DNA from: Parasponia andersonii
Lineage: Eukaryota; Streptophyta; Magnoliopsida; Rosales; Cannabaceae
Length of the DNA: 64,000 bases
Reading direction: 5' to 3'
Assembly (NCBI GenBank): GCA_002914805.1
Contig: JXTB01000136.1
Coordinates: forward strand, 504,077 to 568,076
Under the pieces are notes generated by a model. The model ran no database searches. It had not been told where the DNA came from and worked only from the letters and a program-made list of their open reading frames with translations. This document shows positions 11,231 through 22,544 of this stretch, in pieces. A program made the position numbers and the translations under genes. The stretch's first letter is position 1. Each line of letters opens with the position of its first letter.

Positions 11231-11719
11231 TCTTTTTTTATCGCCTAAAAAAAATTTACAAGATAATTTCTTTTTATATGTAGAAGGTTCAATAGAAATA
11301 AAAATATTTGTTCGTCAATTTGAAGCTTGTATAATTGTATCCATTAAATAGGGTAGTCGATCGAGGTGACAAGGGTAATTTAGGGTTTTTTGTGCACCAT
11401 GTACAACTTTTTAAAAGTAATACAAAAAATATAAAATTCTTAAAATAATTATTTTTCCGTATGATATTTAGTAATATTTTTATAAATATTTTGGTTAGTA
11501 AAAACCAAAAAAACTAGTTTAGTCATAAGAAATCAAAAAATCAATTTATTTATTAGAAACTAATTTAGTTTGTTTATAACTAATATAACCAGATCTTAAA
11601 TAAACTAATTGGATTACTGAAAACTAGAATACAAATGTTATTAAAAATTAGAGAAAATTCTAATTTGATTTGGTGGAAACAAAAAAACTAAATATCTAGA
11701 AAAATGTTGCTAATTGTCT
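11231..11719. other. AT-rich spacer, nothing recognised
   Basis: No coding or repeat signal was found. Confidence 0.4.
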
Positions 11720-12274
11720 TGTTCAACAAATTAACAATTGTAGCTTACTAATCAGTCATAATAAGAACAGTAAAAAGATTAGCTGTAATAAAAACAGTGA
11801 AAATGACAACCGCAACAACAATAATAAAAAAAGTAGTTGCAATAACAATAGTGAAAAAAATAGTCATAATAATAATAATAAAAGGTGATGTTCACACTAT
11901 TTTTTAAGTTCATTTCATCACTTGTTTTGCATTTTATTCTAAAATTATTTTTTCTTAAGAGAGAATTCAAGCATAGAAATTCCTCTTATTGTCCCACTTA
12001 TTTTCTCCTAAATTATTTAGAAAGAGTGTTTTCTCTTATTTTAAGAGAGAAAATTTTATTTATTTTTTCTTTATATTTAGAGAAAAATAAGTTATAATTT
12101 TTTTTTCATAGTAAATTTCCTTACAATTTTATTCTTGGACGTAATTTAAATTAGATATATGGTGTTAAATTTTTTATATACTTCATTTTTTTTTTATTTA
12201 TTTTATCTAAATTTTCTAAACTTATATTATTTTAGCTATATAAATTATCGCAATCCGCGTAACCGATCTGCCGA
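11720..12274 (+). mobile_element. Degenerate solo LTR of the 24.3-kb Copia family
   Basis: It starts tgttcaacaaattaac and shares in order with the LTRs at 24345 and 29027: the gtaa/caatag repeats, 'gttcacacta', 'ttcatcactt', 'aagagagaattcaagc', 'attcctctta', 'agagaaaa.taagtt' and the gtaattt..gtgtta U5 block. It is clearly older than those two. No internal element sequence follows, so it is a solo LTR; no target duplication was found. Confidence 0.75.
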
Positions 12275-12463
12275 CGCGTCCTTCGGCAAAATAATTATCT
12301 GGTGGTATTAGTTTCAAAAGAAAAGAGGTTAAGAATAAGAGGGCTTTTGCTTTGTAAGGTCCGCTGGGTTTACTTATAAGTTATTCTGAATGCCACGAGT
12401 TGGAAGGCCGAGAGTGTTGGAGTTGAATGAGATTTTGATGAGCTAAGAAGGAGAAAGAAAGCG

Positions 12464-12839
12464 ATGAGAGGAGTGGGAGGACCGCTTCTATGCATAGGCG
12501 ACCTGCTAAGTGACGTCGGAGAATCAAATCCAGACGCTTCCCAGCCAACAGATCTCCATCTTCCCTCTTCTTCTTCTTCTCCTTCTTCCATCTCCGCCTC
12601 GCACACCATTGACCTCACCAAACTCTTCGAGGTTCTCTCCTCGATTACTTAATTGTTTTGCTTTGGACCAAATGGATGTATGCCAATGATTACCGACTTT
12701 TATTTTTTTATTTTTTTTTTACAAATTGAATTACAGCCTATGGGTTGGCCTAAGCTTGTACATTTTTTGCATAACGTAAATATCTTTCTTAATGTGGTGA
12801 TTATGGATGCCTGTTGCTTTGATTCAGAATGGCTTTAGA

Positions 12840-12870
<31 letters not shown>

Positions 12871-13837
12871 TTAATTTAGTTATTTTATTTCAGGAAAACT
12901 ACAAGAACCTGAATGAGGCACTTGCCGGGTCAGACCATTCCTGGACTGTTCTAACTTTAAAGGTAAGGTGATCAATCATAATGCGTTCGAATTTCGATTG
13001 TACGAATTCCATATAGATTGGTTCGGTTTCGATTTTGTAATCTCGTGTTTTTTTTTTAAAATATTAAATTAGTTGATGATTTGGAAGTGAAAACCTGTTA
13101 CAAATGCAATTGTTTGTATAGAATAATAAAAAGAATTAGAGAAGAAGTAGGTTCATGTGAGGGAAACTTGACCTCCAAATAATAATTGTTTGCAATTCGA
13201 GGTTTCAACACCTCCCAATACAGACACAAGGTATGACTTAATAATCCAAAGACGAAAGGCATTTTATTCTTTCAATCTTTGGTGTTAAAATACATTAATT
13301 AGGCACACATATACTACTTGCTCCATCACTCCACCTATCTCCTAAACTAATGGAAGGTTGAAAGGAATAGAACAACCTCTGACCATGTATTCCACCTGGC
13401 ACCAGTTTAATACGTAGAAAGCTTATAGACTAACTAATTGACTAATTGAAAATGAAAGTACAATTACAAAAGTAGCACTAATTAGTTAAAATAATTATGC
13501 TAACTATCGACCGTTACAAAACCTCAGTATATTTTGAAATTTCTGTGAATGTCTTGGTGTCTAACTTTTTGACATTGTTTTCTCTGACATCCTCAAAAAT
13601 GGCTGAAACTCTAGGTAAGGTGTATTTGATTGTTCTTTTTTGGTTTCCCAGTTGTGCAGTGCTCTGGATACAGCAAACAGGTTCGCCCAGTCCACCAACT
13701 CAAATGTTAGATTACTGTCTGAGAAGGTTGCGAAGCTTGAGGAAGTTGTCAAGAAGGGGGATTCCGTTGTAGCAGCAGTCAGAGGTGTTGTTTCCTCTCT
13801 TAGCGAAAATGAAAGAACAACTACCAGAACTCAATAA
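12464..13837 (+). CDS. Conserved plant coiled-coil protein of unknown function, 3 exons
   Basis: Exons 12464-12631, 12894-12962 and 13652-13837 have GT-AG introns and all join in phase 0, giving 140 residues. The N-terminus (GPLLCIGDLLSDVGE) is followed by a Ser-rich stretch (LPSSSSSPSSISAS). Then comes a helical region across exons 2-3 (NYKNLNEAL, HSWTVLTLKLCSALDTAN, then LLSEKVAKLEEVVKKG) with heptad-like hydrophobic spacing from about residue 82 to 125, so a coiled coil is likely. No catalytic motif is visible. It looks like a small single-copy plant protein; a subunit of a larger complex is a guess. Intron 1 has an (ATT)n run; intron 2 is about 690 bp and may hold an old LTR fragment. An alternative 3' splice form is possible, because a GT follows 'gggagcaag' at about 13869. 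Confidence 0.75.
12839..12870 (+). repeat. (ATT)n microsatellite in intron 1 of the coiled-coil gene
   Basis: About ten ATT units lie 24 bp upstream of the exon 2 acceptor. Confidence 0.85.
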
Positions 13838-14619
13838 TTCAAATGATCCTACTCAGTCTGGGAGCAAGGTCAGTAAAGTCAGATTTTCGGGCTTTGAAAC
13901 ATTGTTCGCTTAAGTAGTATACAACTTTGTCACAGAAGAAGAATGACTATGGGGACAAAAATTGAAGTACTTGTTTCTTTTGTATTTTTTCTGGAACTGT
14001 ACCTTTTTCTTTAGGTGTATTTTAAGTTTATAATGTACTAGACTACTTAGTCTAAAAGCTTTTCGCTGCTATTAGTCGACAAAAGAAAAGTTGCTTACTC
14101 AAAAAATGATTGGGGAATACTAGTCAGACATTGGCTCAGTTACCTCTAGACAGTCTTTGGCACCCCTTGCTATATTTCATTTGTCAATAGCTGTGAATTA
14201 GAGCCACGATTATAACCTTATTCTACCACATTTTATTTGTCAATAATTGTATATTTGATCAAAGATTATAACCTATCTATCATTTTGTAATAAATTACAA
14301 CATTGCAATTGTTATGAAATCATTGGTCATTTTCCCTTGGGTAGAAAATGACCAAACTGCTCCTTATAGGTGGCGCCTATGGCAGCCCATTGACGGAATA
14401 TTTTCAACTCTTTGCTCCAAATTAGCCATTAGAAGCTAATTTTTGTTTGCATAGCTAATCTTATTGGAAACATGAAATGACATGTTAGTACGCTATGCAT
14501 AAGGTAAGAGATGATTCTGAAGTCTTATTGGTTGGAGCTTGATTAATAGAAGTTAATTAGAGGATTAAGCTTATACTATATGGAGTTTAAAGGGACAGTT
14601 AGAAAGATTCCCTAGAGCT
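13838..14619. other. 3' flank of the coiled-coil gene, nothing else recognised
   Basis: The first 200-300 bp are probably 3' untranslated region. No other feature is supported. Confidence 0.4.
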
Positions 14620-15162
14620 AGCCCATTGACTACTATTTTTTATGCAAATAATGTAATAGAATTAAGTCCATTACATTCAAATTTATTAATGTAGCTTTGT
14701 AAAAGGAGATTCCTCTTTTATGTTAAATCGTTTGTATGATTGTAATAACGAAGGAATGTATTCTACTAAGCTATGTTTTAGATTTTGTTCTTGCTTATTC
14801 AGAGGAAGCTCCATAGTAGCTCGAGTTAAGACTGGTAAGAGTTTTAGGAGTATTGTAAAAAATGTTCCTCAATAGAAAGAAACTACATTATACAGAGGAC
14901 AATTTACATATAAGAAGATAATAGAAACATTTCTTACAATACTCCTAGACCCTTAAGCTACTAAGGAGCTTTTCTTAGATATGCATGCTAGAACATAATC
15001 TAAAACACATATGTCGGTGTGACATTTAGTTCTTCGTTATTACTAGTATACAAATGACTTGACATAAAAGATGAATATTTTTTTATAAAGTATATTGATA
15101 AGGCTGCATACTGTGGGCTTATTCTAATTATATTATTGCTATCAAAGAAAGTAGCGAAGTAT
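14620..15162. repeat. Large imperfect palindrome, about 240-bp arms
   Basis: The left arm (about 14620-14880) matches the reverse complement of the right arm (about 14915-15162). Shared blocks include cttttatgt, taataacgaag, gttttagatt, gctcc.tagtagct and aggagtattgtaa. The spacer is short (about 40 bp). It could be an inverted LTR pair or a fold-back element. A transcript would form a long hairpin. Confidence 0.6.
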
Positions 15163-15328
15163 TGTAACATTCCCCCTCCACTAAGAATGTATGATATTGT
15201 CCACTTTGGGCCTAAGTCTGCAGAAATTTGTTTTTGAGTTTCACCTCAAAAGGACTCGTACCATTGGTAGGTGGATCCTTACGAACCATTACCTTTCACC
15301 TTTCCCAGGTGATGTGGGACTACACACA
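15163..15328 (+). repeat. Dispersed plant repeat, LTR-like
   Basis: It starts tgtaacattccccc and ends with gtgatgtgggactacacaca. In between are gatattgtccactttgggcc and an 'aaaggactcgtacca' block. This order (TTGTCC.CTTTGGGCC ... AAGG.CTCGTACCA ... GATGTGGGAC) is remembered as a common repeat next to many eudicot genes. Length and ends (TG..CA) suit a short LTR, but no matching partner is present here. Confidence 0.45.
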
Positions 15329-17115
15329 ACTTGCCCTTTCTTGTCTTACCCATTTTTGTCAACCTTTGGGCTTAGGCGGATTTGGCTTTAAGGGGTTTTG
15401 ACTATCACAAGTTTGATAGGTCTAGGGGATCTTTTTGACACTTCTAGGGTTAGGTCTAGTTTTAAGCGTTTAGAGCAATAGTGGAGGAGAGAAGAAGCAA
15501 ATTTATAGAGAAAGAGGTAGAAGTTCAACCATGCAAGGAATAAAGAACAAGAATTAAAGTGATTATTTTTTATTTCAAATCTCCTTTGTAGCCTTTATAT
15601 AGTGTAAGGCTAATCCTGTAATTATTTTCTCGTAATCAAGTTACAGCCAATAAGATGCCCTTCTGTCCTAATAAGTGATCACTTGGATCAGAAGTCACAT
15701 GATAATTATGTCATGCTCCATGAGTCATCACTTGTGTGTCTTAAATGGTTCATCTTGGAGCCAAACTTTTAAAACAAATTTTCAGCCCATATGGGCTGCT
15801 ATTTACTTCATTTTGCCATTCAAGACAATCACCAAGATGCTTCTTGCAAAAATTTTTGAACTCTTCTTAACGGTTGTTTCAACTAACACCTTCGTAAATG
15901 TTCTTTAATGGATCTAGCTCCATCCAGGATTCATCCAAAATCATGTTTAAAGTTTAATTCCTCCCCCCGCCCTTTTTTTTTTTAAATATAAAAAAAAACC
16001 CTTAAAAAGTTCTAACCAAGAAATAACTAAAAGGATAACCTTTTTGGTGGGATTCCAAAGATTGTTGGACCTCTTGTAGCTCTAATGTTTAAACAAAGGA
16101 AGGTTAAACTTCTGAAAAAAGGAGGAAAAGAGAATCTATATTTTGGAAATTGAAGGCAGAAACCGAGATTTTTCCCCTCTTTTTTGGAGAGATATCGCAC
16201 GCAAATTTTTTGGTTTAGAAATTAGAAGTTGTTGTGTCAGTTGGTGAACAAAAATTGGCGCATCTTCTATTTATATTTGTAAATATAATGTAGTTTCATG
16301 AAGTTATGCAATATTAACGAAGATACTTAGGTCTCTTAATTGGCTAGCATGACTATGTTAAAGAAAATGCTGTCTTTCAAAAAATGTTAAAGAAAATGCT
16401 GGGTTGTACTTCGTTTTGTACATGAGTTTATGTTGGGTTATTTGTAGAAAATGCTCTGACTTTCAAAGATCAGATGGGATCTGTTGGAGGTAGGAAGAGG
16501 AAATTTTTATGGAATAGGCTATTTTTGGGGCTGTTTGGGGTGAAAGAAATCAACTATTTTTTTTTTTTGAAGAAAAGTGTCTTTGGAGGAAATATGGGAA
16601 GGAGTTGAACTTTGTGTGGCTTTTGTTTGAAAATTGCAAGGAGTTTAAAACTTTGGCTTTTTCAGATTTATTGTGGATCTGGGGTTGATAGGATGGGTTG
16701 GATTGTTCTAACCAAGTATTTTTCGGTGTTGGGGATTATGTTATGATATCCCAATTTGGTGGGGATGTCTCATTCCCCATTTTTGTAAGTTTTAGTTTTA
16801 TATGTATTAATAAAGACGTTTCAATGAGTTTAGTTGTTAATGTGATAGCAACATTTTATGATAGACAATTTATAAATTCAACAATTCATACGGGTGACTA
16901 AAGAATTTAAGTTATTTTAGTCATGCCAAATGAACAGTGCAGCTAGTACTTGCAACATAACATGGTTGAGTTGCTGAGTTGCCTATAATGTTTTGATTCA
17001 GTTAACTTAATGGTTTGCTGAAAACACAACTAAACTTGCTTCATAATTTTTATTAGCATGCATTCATTTTGGAGCATAAAAATTGTTTATCTTGCTCCGG
17101 TAAGGAATTAGAATT
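15329..17115. other. Intergenic spacer, nothing recognised
   Basis: Short open frames occur by chance (for example 15675-15908) without family features. No other structure was found. Confidence 0.4.
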
Positions 17116-17118
17116 CAC

Positions 17119-17187
17119 CGTGAGAGAGAGGTCGAGTGGTCAAGCGCATAGTTTGTTCCCTATAAGGTGTGGACTTTGATTCCTCAT
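17119..17187 (+). mobile_element. Possible tRNA-derived SINE head
   Basis: An A box-like aggtcgagtgg (17128-17138) and a B box-like acTTTGATTCC (near 17173-17183) are spaced as in tRNA-related SINEs, each with a few mismatches. Weaker than the one near 4.9 kb. Confidence 0.35.
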
Positions 17188-17188
17188 G

Positions 17189-17221
17189 GGAACCTATCTA
17201 GCAATATGCTAGATAGGTTCC
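17189..17221. repeat. Perfect 15-bp hairpin with 3-nt loop
   Basis: ggaacctatctagca (17189-17203), loop ata, and its exact reverse complement (17207-17221). It lies directly after the SINE-like B box, so it may be part of that element's body. Confidence 0.9.
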
Positions 17222-18055
17222 TATATGGTTTAGTTTGTAAAACAAAACGTCTATTACAGAACTAGTGTGTGCACCAGTTAATTGGTCTTCAGCAGATCCA
17301 TTTTTTTCCCATCCTTTATCTATAGTATTTTTTCTTCATTTGCTTGGCATATTTGTGAGAGCACTTTCAAATCTTCAGTTGGTGATTATTGGAGTTCAGA
17401 TCACACAAGATTGTTTTGCACCCGGACATTATCCTATAGGGGAAAGACTTATCTTTAAAGATAGTACCTATTATGCTTAAACACTGTATGAAGTTTTGTG
17501 CAAAAGTTGTGTGTGTCTAGAATCTAGATTAATATCTTAGGAAAGTAGGAAGTGCATGTTTGGACGCAGGTTTAGGCTTTCTACTTATCATTTATTTTTA
17601 TTTTTATATCTTATTTTTGGGTTTGGGCCTCTAGTTTGTATTTATCGTTCTGTTTGCTGTTATGGTTTCTTTAATTTTTTACCAGATCTTGCGTAAAATT
17701 CAAAGGGGTATCTTGAAAAAAAATGAATTGCATTTGTGCCAGACATTTAAACTATAATGGGATGAAAGTTTAGTTATCCTGTTATTGTTGTAAATTTACA
17801 CTATGATGGTGCTAGTATACCATTTACCATGCATGCTGATACCTTGTTTTGAACATTCCACACCTTGTGCGAGTGGTTGTGTGGTGATAATAGGAACACA
17901 ACTATTTTCTCTGCTATTTTCTCCCCCTTAAGCCCAAAATATTAAGAAAAGCAAAATATATGAATAATGTTGCTTTTATTACTTTATGGTCCTTGCATAA
18001 TTGCATCCATCCAACCAACCGGATAGACAACTTAATATTCCATTGTAAAAATTGA
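17222..18055. other. Intergenic spacer, nothing recognised
   Basis: A 71-codon frame at 17265-17480 has no recognisable family feature and is not called. Confidence 0.4.
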
Positions 18056-18065
18056 ATTTATTTAT

Positions 18066-18860
18066 GGATAATTACATTTTTATACTTTGTATTTTAAATG
18101 TTTGTTTAATTTATACGTTACGTTTTGATTATTATCAACATTGATCCTTAGATTTAAAATATATACCAAATTTATGCATTCTTTTGGTCAAACACTAATT
18201 TTGACTATTGAACTTACCAAAGCACCCTTCTAAACTTTAAGAATATATATATATAGGTTGCCAATCCAATAGGTATGTTTTTATTTTATCTATGGGTAGG
18301 TATTTTTTTTTATAGCCGTTGGATCACCATTAGATGGTGAGGATCACCATTAGATGGTGATCCAACGGCTATAATGAAGTGCATGAAAAGACGCACATCA
18401 TTAATACTCTTTCTCTCTCTTATTTTTTATAATAAAAAAATGTGCATGCTAAATTTTCATTAGCCAAATTGATACCTATATATAGATTAAAAAAAAAATA
18501 CTTACTGGATTGGTGCCCATATATATATATATTTAATACTTATTTTAAATTTAAAACTTATTAAAATTAATAACTAAAAGAACAAATATTTCAAAAACGC
18601 AAAAGCCTACAAAAATTAAATGTAATTAAAAGAAACATTTATAAATATTATATAAGTTTTAAATTTGACTTCTTTTAAAATATATATATTTAAACTTTTA
18701 AGGATATTTTGATAAATATAAGGGTCAAAATTAGTGGCCTAAAGAAAGTATAAATTTGTTATAAATTCTAAATCTGAAGGTAAATATTGATAATAATCAA
18801 AATATAAGGCACAAATTGAATAAATAATCAAAATGTAAGGAATAAAAATATTATTAACCC
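18066..18860. mobile_element. Mutator-type long-TIR MITE, carrying a nested MITE
   Basis: Left arm from 18066 (ggataattacattttta) and right arm ending 18860 (ttattaaccc) are inverted copies over about 200 bp. Shared blocks include tttgattattatcaa, ccttagattta, aaatttat and cactaattttgac. The flanks are identical for 10 bp, atttatttat, at 18056-18065 and 18861-18870; this fits the 8-10 bp duplications of Mutator-like elements but is low in complexity. The element at 21466 has very similar termini. There is no transposase, and the centre is interrupted by the MITE at 18256-18518. Confidence 0.7.
18256..18518. mobile_element. Nested MITE with strong central hairpin
   Basis: Ends ggttgccaatccaatagg and (reverse complement) gggcaccaatccagtaag form short inverted repeats. 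The centre has a perfect 19-bp stem, atagccgttggatcaccat (18312-18330) with its complement at 18354-18372. Within it lies an exact 20-bp tandem duplication (18321-18340 and 18341-18360). It sits in a TATATA run inside the 18066 element, so a TA target is possible but cannot be proved. Confidence 0.6.
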
Positions 18861-18870
18861 ATTTATTTAT

Positions 18871-20809
18871 TTACGTTCACTTTGAAGAAAGTTGTAAAAC
18901 ATGCATGTTGGAAGTATTGTGACTATTTTGTAGTTATACAATAAATAATTGTGCAACCTATATTTTCTCGTTCTTTTATAGAACTTTTTGCGATGTACTA
19001 AAAGATTAGGCAAGGAAAATAAAGAGAAGAAATCATAACGTGGCTGACCAAGCGAGAACATTAGTGGTTAAAGGGCATCATTGGCCGATCAGGTGTCAAC
19101 TCTCACTGCAGTAACGTTATGTAACAAGTGGATTTCAGAAATTAAGTTGCAAAGAAAACAACAATATTCAGGTATTAATAAGTCGAATAAGCTGGAGCTT
19201 ACGTGGACATAAATAACAAGTGGTCCAAGCTCCACGTCAGATATGTTTTTCCTGTTCTTTCTCTTAGTTTTATTGTGCTTTTATAGTTCTTTCCTTTTGT
19301 CCTCAGGCTAGTCTTCAACACCACTTAGGGGTTAGGGCCACAACTTGGTTGCCTTCTTCAATAATTGCTTGCAGCCTTGGCCATAAACAATGTCCCAAAC
19401 ACCACCTTAGCCATAACATCCGTAGTACTCTAACATCTATTTTGTCATTTATCTTTTACAAGTCTATATATAGTACTGTTCTTATTTTATTTGATTTGCT
19501 TTAGTTTTGTTTGTTCTTTTGTTTTTGTTTTTAATCTACTTCAACAATGTCTCCTTCTGTGCTAGCCTTCAAATCTCAAGGGAAGTTTAGTAAGAGGGAG
19601 AGATGGGAAAGAAAGAAATATTCAGGAGAAATATTCAGGACTTATCGCATAGCTTGCAAGATTTTTGTGTTTTGTTGCTTATTGTTTTGTTCTCTAATTC
19701 TTTGTATTTCTCTGTTCTTGACCTATTGACGGCACTAGTGAATGAGCTCAGAATTTCTTTGAATTTTGGATGAATTGGTCAGAAAACTACTACTGTACTT
19801 TTAGGGGTATCTGTTAATGATTGTTCATGGTAAAGTAAATACCATGAGAAGGCCGAAAAAAAAAAAAAAGAGAAATCTTGCAGGAAAAATGTAGAGGTAT
19901 TGGTGTCTGGGAAAACATATCCTAGTTGGCAAAAATTTAGCAAAATATGGGACGAGATAAAAGGTGGTGTTGGAATTTTGAAGGTAGAGTATTTTTACGT
20001 ACATTTGACAAAATTATGTAATTTTGTGCACAATTCAAAAATATGTTGTTCTGCATAATATGTGTATTATTCCGGAAAATTGCAAACTAGACGGATAGAA
20101 CGGACATATTTGTGGTTTATATTGGTGACTTGCATCTTTTCTTTTCTTAAGAAACGTAGTTTGGCGACTTTTGTCGTTAGTCAGGCTTGGTTTAAGCCTC
20201 GCTACTTTTTGTCTCCATGTTACTTCTGAAGACTTGAACAGAATTGATAAAGAAGCTGAAATAGGTTTTAGTACTTGCAAATTACAGTCATATGCCAAAG
20301 CAAGGTTTCAATGTAAGTAGAAAATTGACTTAATTCCTCCCCAAATAAAAAAAAAATAAAAAAAAGAGAGAAAAAATGGTAGCTGTCTGGCATCATAGTT
20401 TTATTCTTGATATAATCCATCCGCGTCTAGATCATACTTTGGATCAAACGCCTAAATATGTCTGAGAAGCAGCATTATTATTCAAAACTTTATTTTTCAA
20501 GTCAAGTGACTGACTCGATATTTCACTGAATCTACTCTATCCAGCCTAATTAAAATTAAAAGTAGTTAAAATCTTAACTAAGTTACTGAGTTGGCTTAGG
20601 CTTTACTCTAATTTTTTTTTTTCCGGGGGGGGGGAGGGGGGTGTGTTGGGGGGATGTCTGAAATCAGATTTGATCTTAATTCTTACAAACCGATTATTCA
20701 GTGACTTGGAGTTCAATATGTTATTGCAATATTAAACAGCTTGCTGGATTTTATTTTTTTGAATAACAAAATGCTAGACTTTATTCTTTTCTTAAAAAAA
20801 AAATGAGAA

Positions 20810-20840
<31 letters not shown>

Positions 20841-21456
20841 ACAATGGTAGATTTCGAATCCGCGAACACCCTTATGAATTATCTAGGTGATCATATTTCG
20901 GATTACACTCCTTAGGTTCAATAATTTAAAATTTTGGATTGGTCTTGAAGTTTGAACGTATGCTTGAGCACCAAAATATATTATCAAGTTTTATCTAGGG
21001 CTAGCTTAGCTTTGTTAACTATATTCAATTGCAGGGTGACTCAAAATTCCATTATGATCACATTGGATTAACTATCTACAAAATGGTTGATTTTGAATCC
21101 GCAAACACCCTAGTTAACGATGCATTCTGGGATCTCACAAAATTCATGTATTCTTAGATCTATACCGGAGTAGAAGATCAGCTAAACAACTACATTGCCG
21201 AGTCATTTCTAATCGAAAGATAAAGAAGACAATACTGTCAACAAACCTAAATTTGTTCTCCACTCTAAAATGCACCAATTGGCATTTTATTTAATCATGA
21301 AGTCACCGTCTCAATCCCATAGAAAACTCCCCAATCATGCTTTAGATACCCAAAAACGAAAGAAAGAAATACTCGTAAAATATTAGTTGATTATCCCTAA
21401 ACAAGACAATAAAGTATACATCACACATTACTGTATAGATAAGTTTTTTTGCCCAA
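18871..21456. other. Intergenic region without recognised genes
   Basis: A TATA-like ctatatatag near 19463 and the preceding segment could belong to an old LTR, but no matching copy is present. An (AAAG)n run lies at about 20811-20840 and a G-rich run at about 20625-20652. Two segments with 'gaatccgc.aacaccct' (about 20857 and 21093) are short direct repeats of unknown meaning. Confidence 0.35.
20811..20840 (+). repeat. (GAAA)n microsatellite
   Basis: Seven or so GAAA units. Confidence 0.8.
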
Positions 21457-21465
21457 TAGTTTATA

Positions 21466-22220
21466 GGGATAATTACATTAAAATACACCTATTTTTAACT
21501 TTTCCGCTAAAAGGAAAATCAAGACTTTTGAATATTTACAAAATAATACCATCATTTTTAAATTTTCACAAAATAATATTCTGATTTTTGAATTTCTGTA
21601 AAATAATACTCATTTTTGAATTATACAAACTAATATTCTAATAATTAAAATTCTTACAAATTAATACCATAACATTTGAAATTCTTATAAATTTATAACC
21701 TAAATGTCCAATTAGTTGATTTTAATAATAAAAGAATGGTAGTAGCCATCATCAACTTAGTTAAAACTTATTAAATAATAACAAAATTCTGAAAAATATT
21801 TGTAGTTACCTTATTTCACTTTTCATTTAAAAAATAAAGTAAAAAATTAGAACGAGAAGTAAAATTAGTTAATTGTAAAAAAATAAAAAAGAAAGAAATA
21901 TGCAGTAAAAAAAGTTATATTTTTTTAGCAATATCTAAATATTTTTAATCAGCTAATGAGAGGTATTTGTATCTTTTAATTTGCTCATAGTATAAATATA
22001 CAAAGAAACAAAAAATTGAGGGCATTAATTTAAAAAAATCGTAAATATCAGGTATTAATTAGCAGAATTCAAGAGGGTATTAATTTATAAAAATCATAAA
22101 TATTAGGATATTAATTTACAAAATTTTAAAAATGAGATTATTAATTTGTAAAAGTTCAAAAGGAATGGTATTTTTTTTGCAAAAAACTTAAACACGAGGG
22201 TATTTTTAAATGATTAACCC
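21466..22220. mobile_element. Mutator-type long-TIR MITE with internal subrepeats
   Basis: Starts gggataattacattaaaat and ends (plus strand) tatttttaaatgattaaccc; the two arms are inverted copies over about 250 bp. Each arm holds several diverged units of about 30 bp of the form 'atttttgaatttt.acaaaataatatt'. Flanks are tagtttata (21457-21465) and tactttata (22221-22229), a 9-bp target duplication with one mismatch. No coding capacity. Termini resemble those at 18066. Confidence 0.7.
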
Positions 22221-22229
22221 TACTTTATA

Positions 22230-22506
22230 TTTAAGTTAATCCGTGTTTAATGATAGATGTATCTAAAGTCGTGACTTCACTGGCTTTCATAATAATTAAT
22301 TAGTTTATTTTGAATTTAATTACTCTTAAATTTTTGTAATAGTTTATTATAGTTGAGCATGACGTGTGGGAAACTTGGCAAGGCTTACTGGTAAATAGAC
22401 AGGAAGACTCGAAATTATCGCTCCACTTGGAGTACAATTGCCCGTTTTGCTGGACGGTTTAGCGTACTACTCTGCGTGTTACTCTATTTTTTGCTTGTTA
22501 TTATGA

Positions 22507-22544
<38 letters not shown>

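Noticed and set aside
13040..13500. Old LTR in intron 2 of the coiled-coil gene
   Set aside because: The style resembles Copia LTRs, but no second copy, clear ends or target duplication were found.
17265..17480. 71-codon plus-strand frame
   Set aside because: No family motif, no splice context and no neighbouring exons.
19080..19740. Solo LTR around the TATA-like run at 19463
   Set aside because: No partner copy and no definable ends; left as unassigned.
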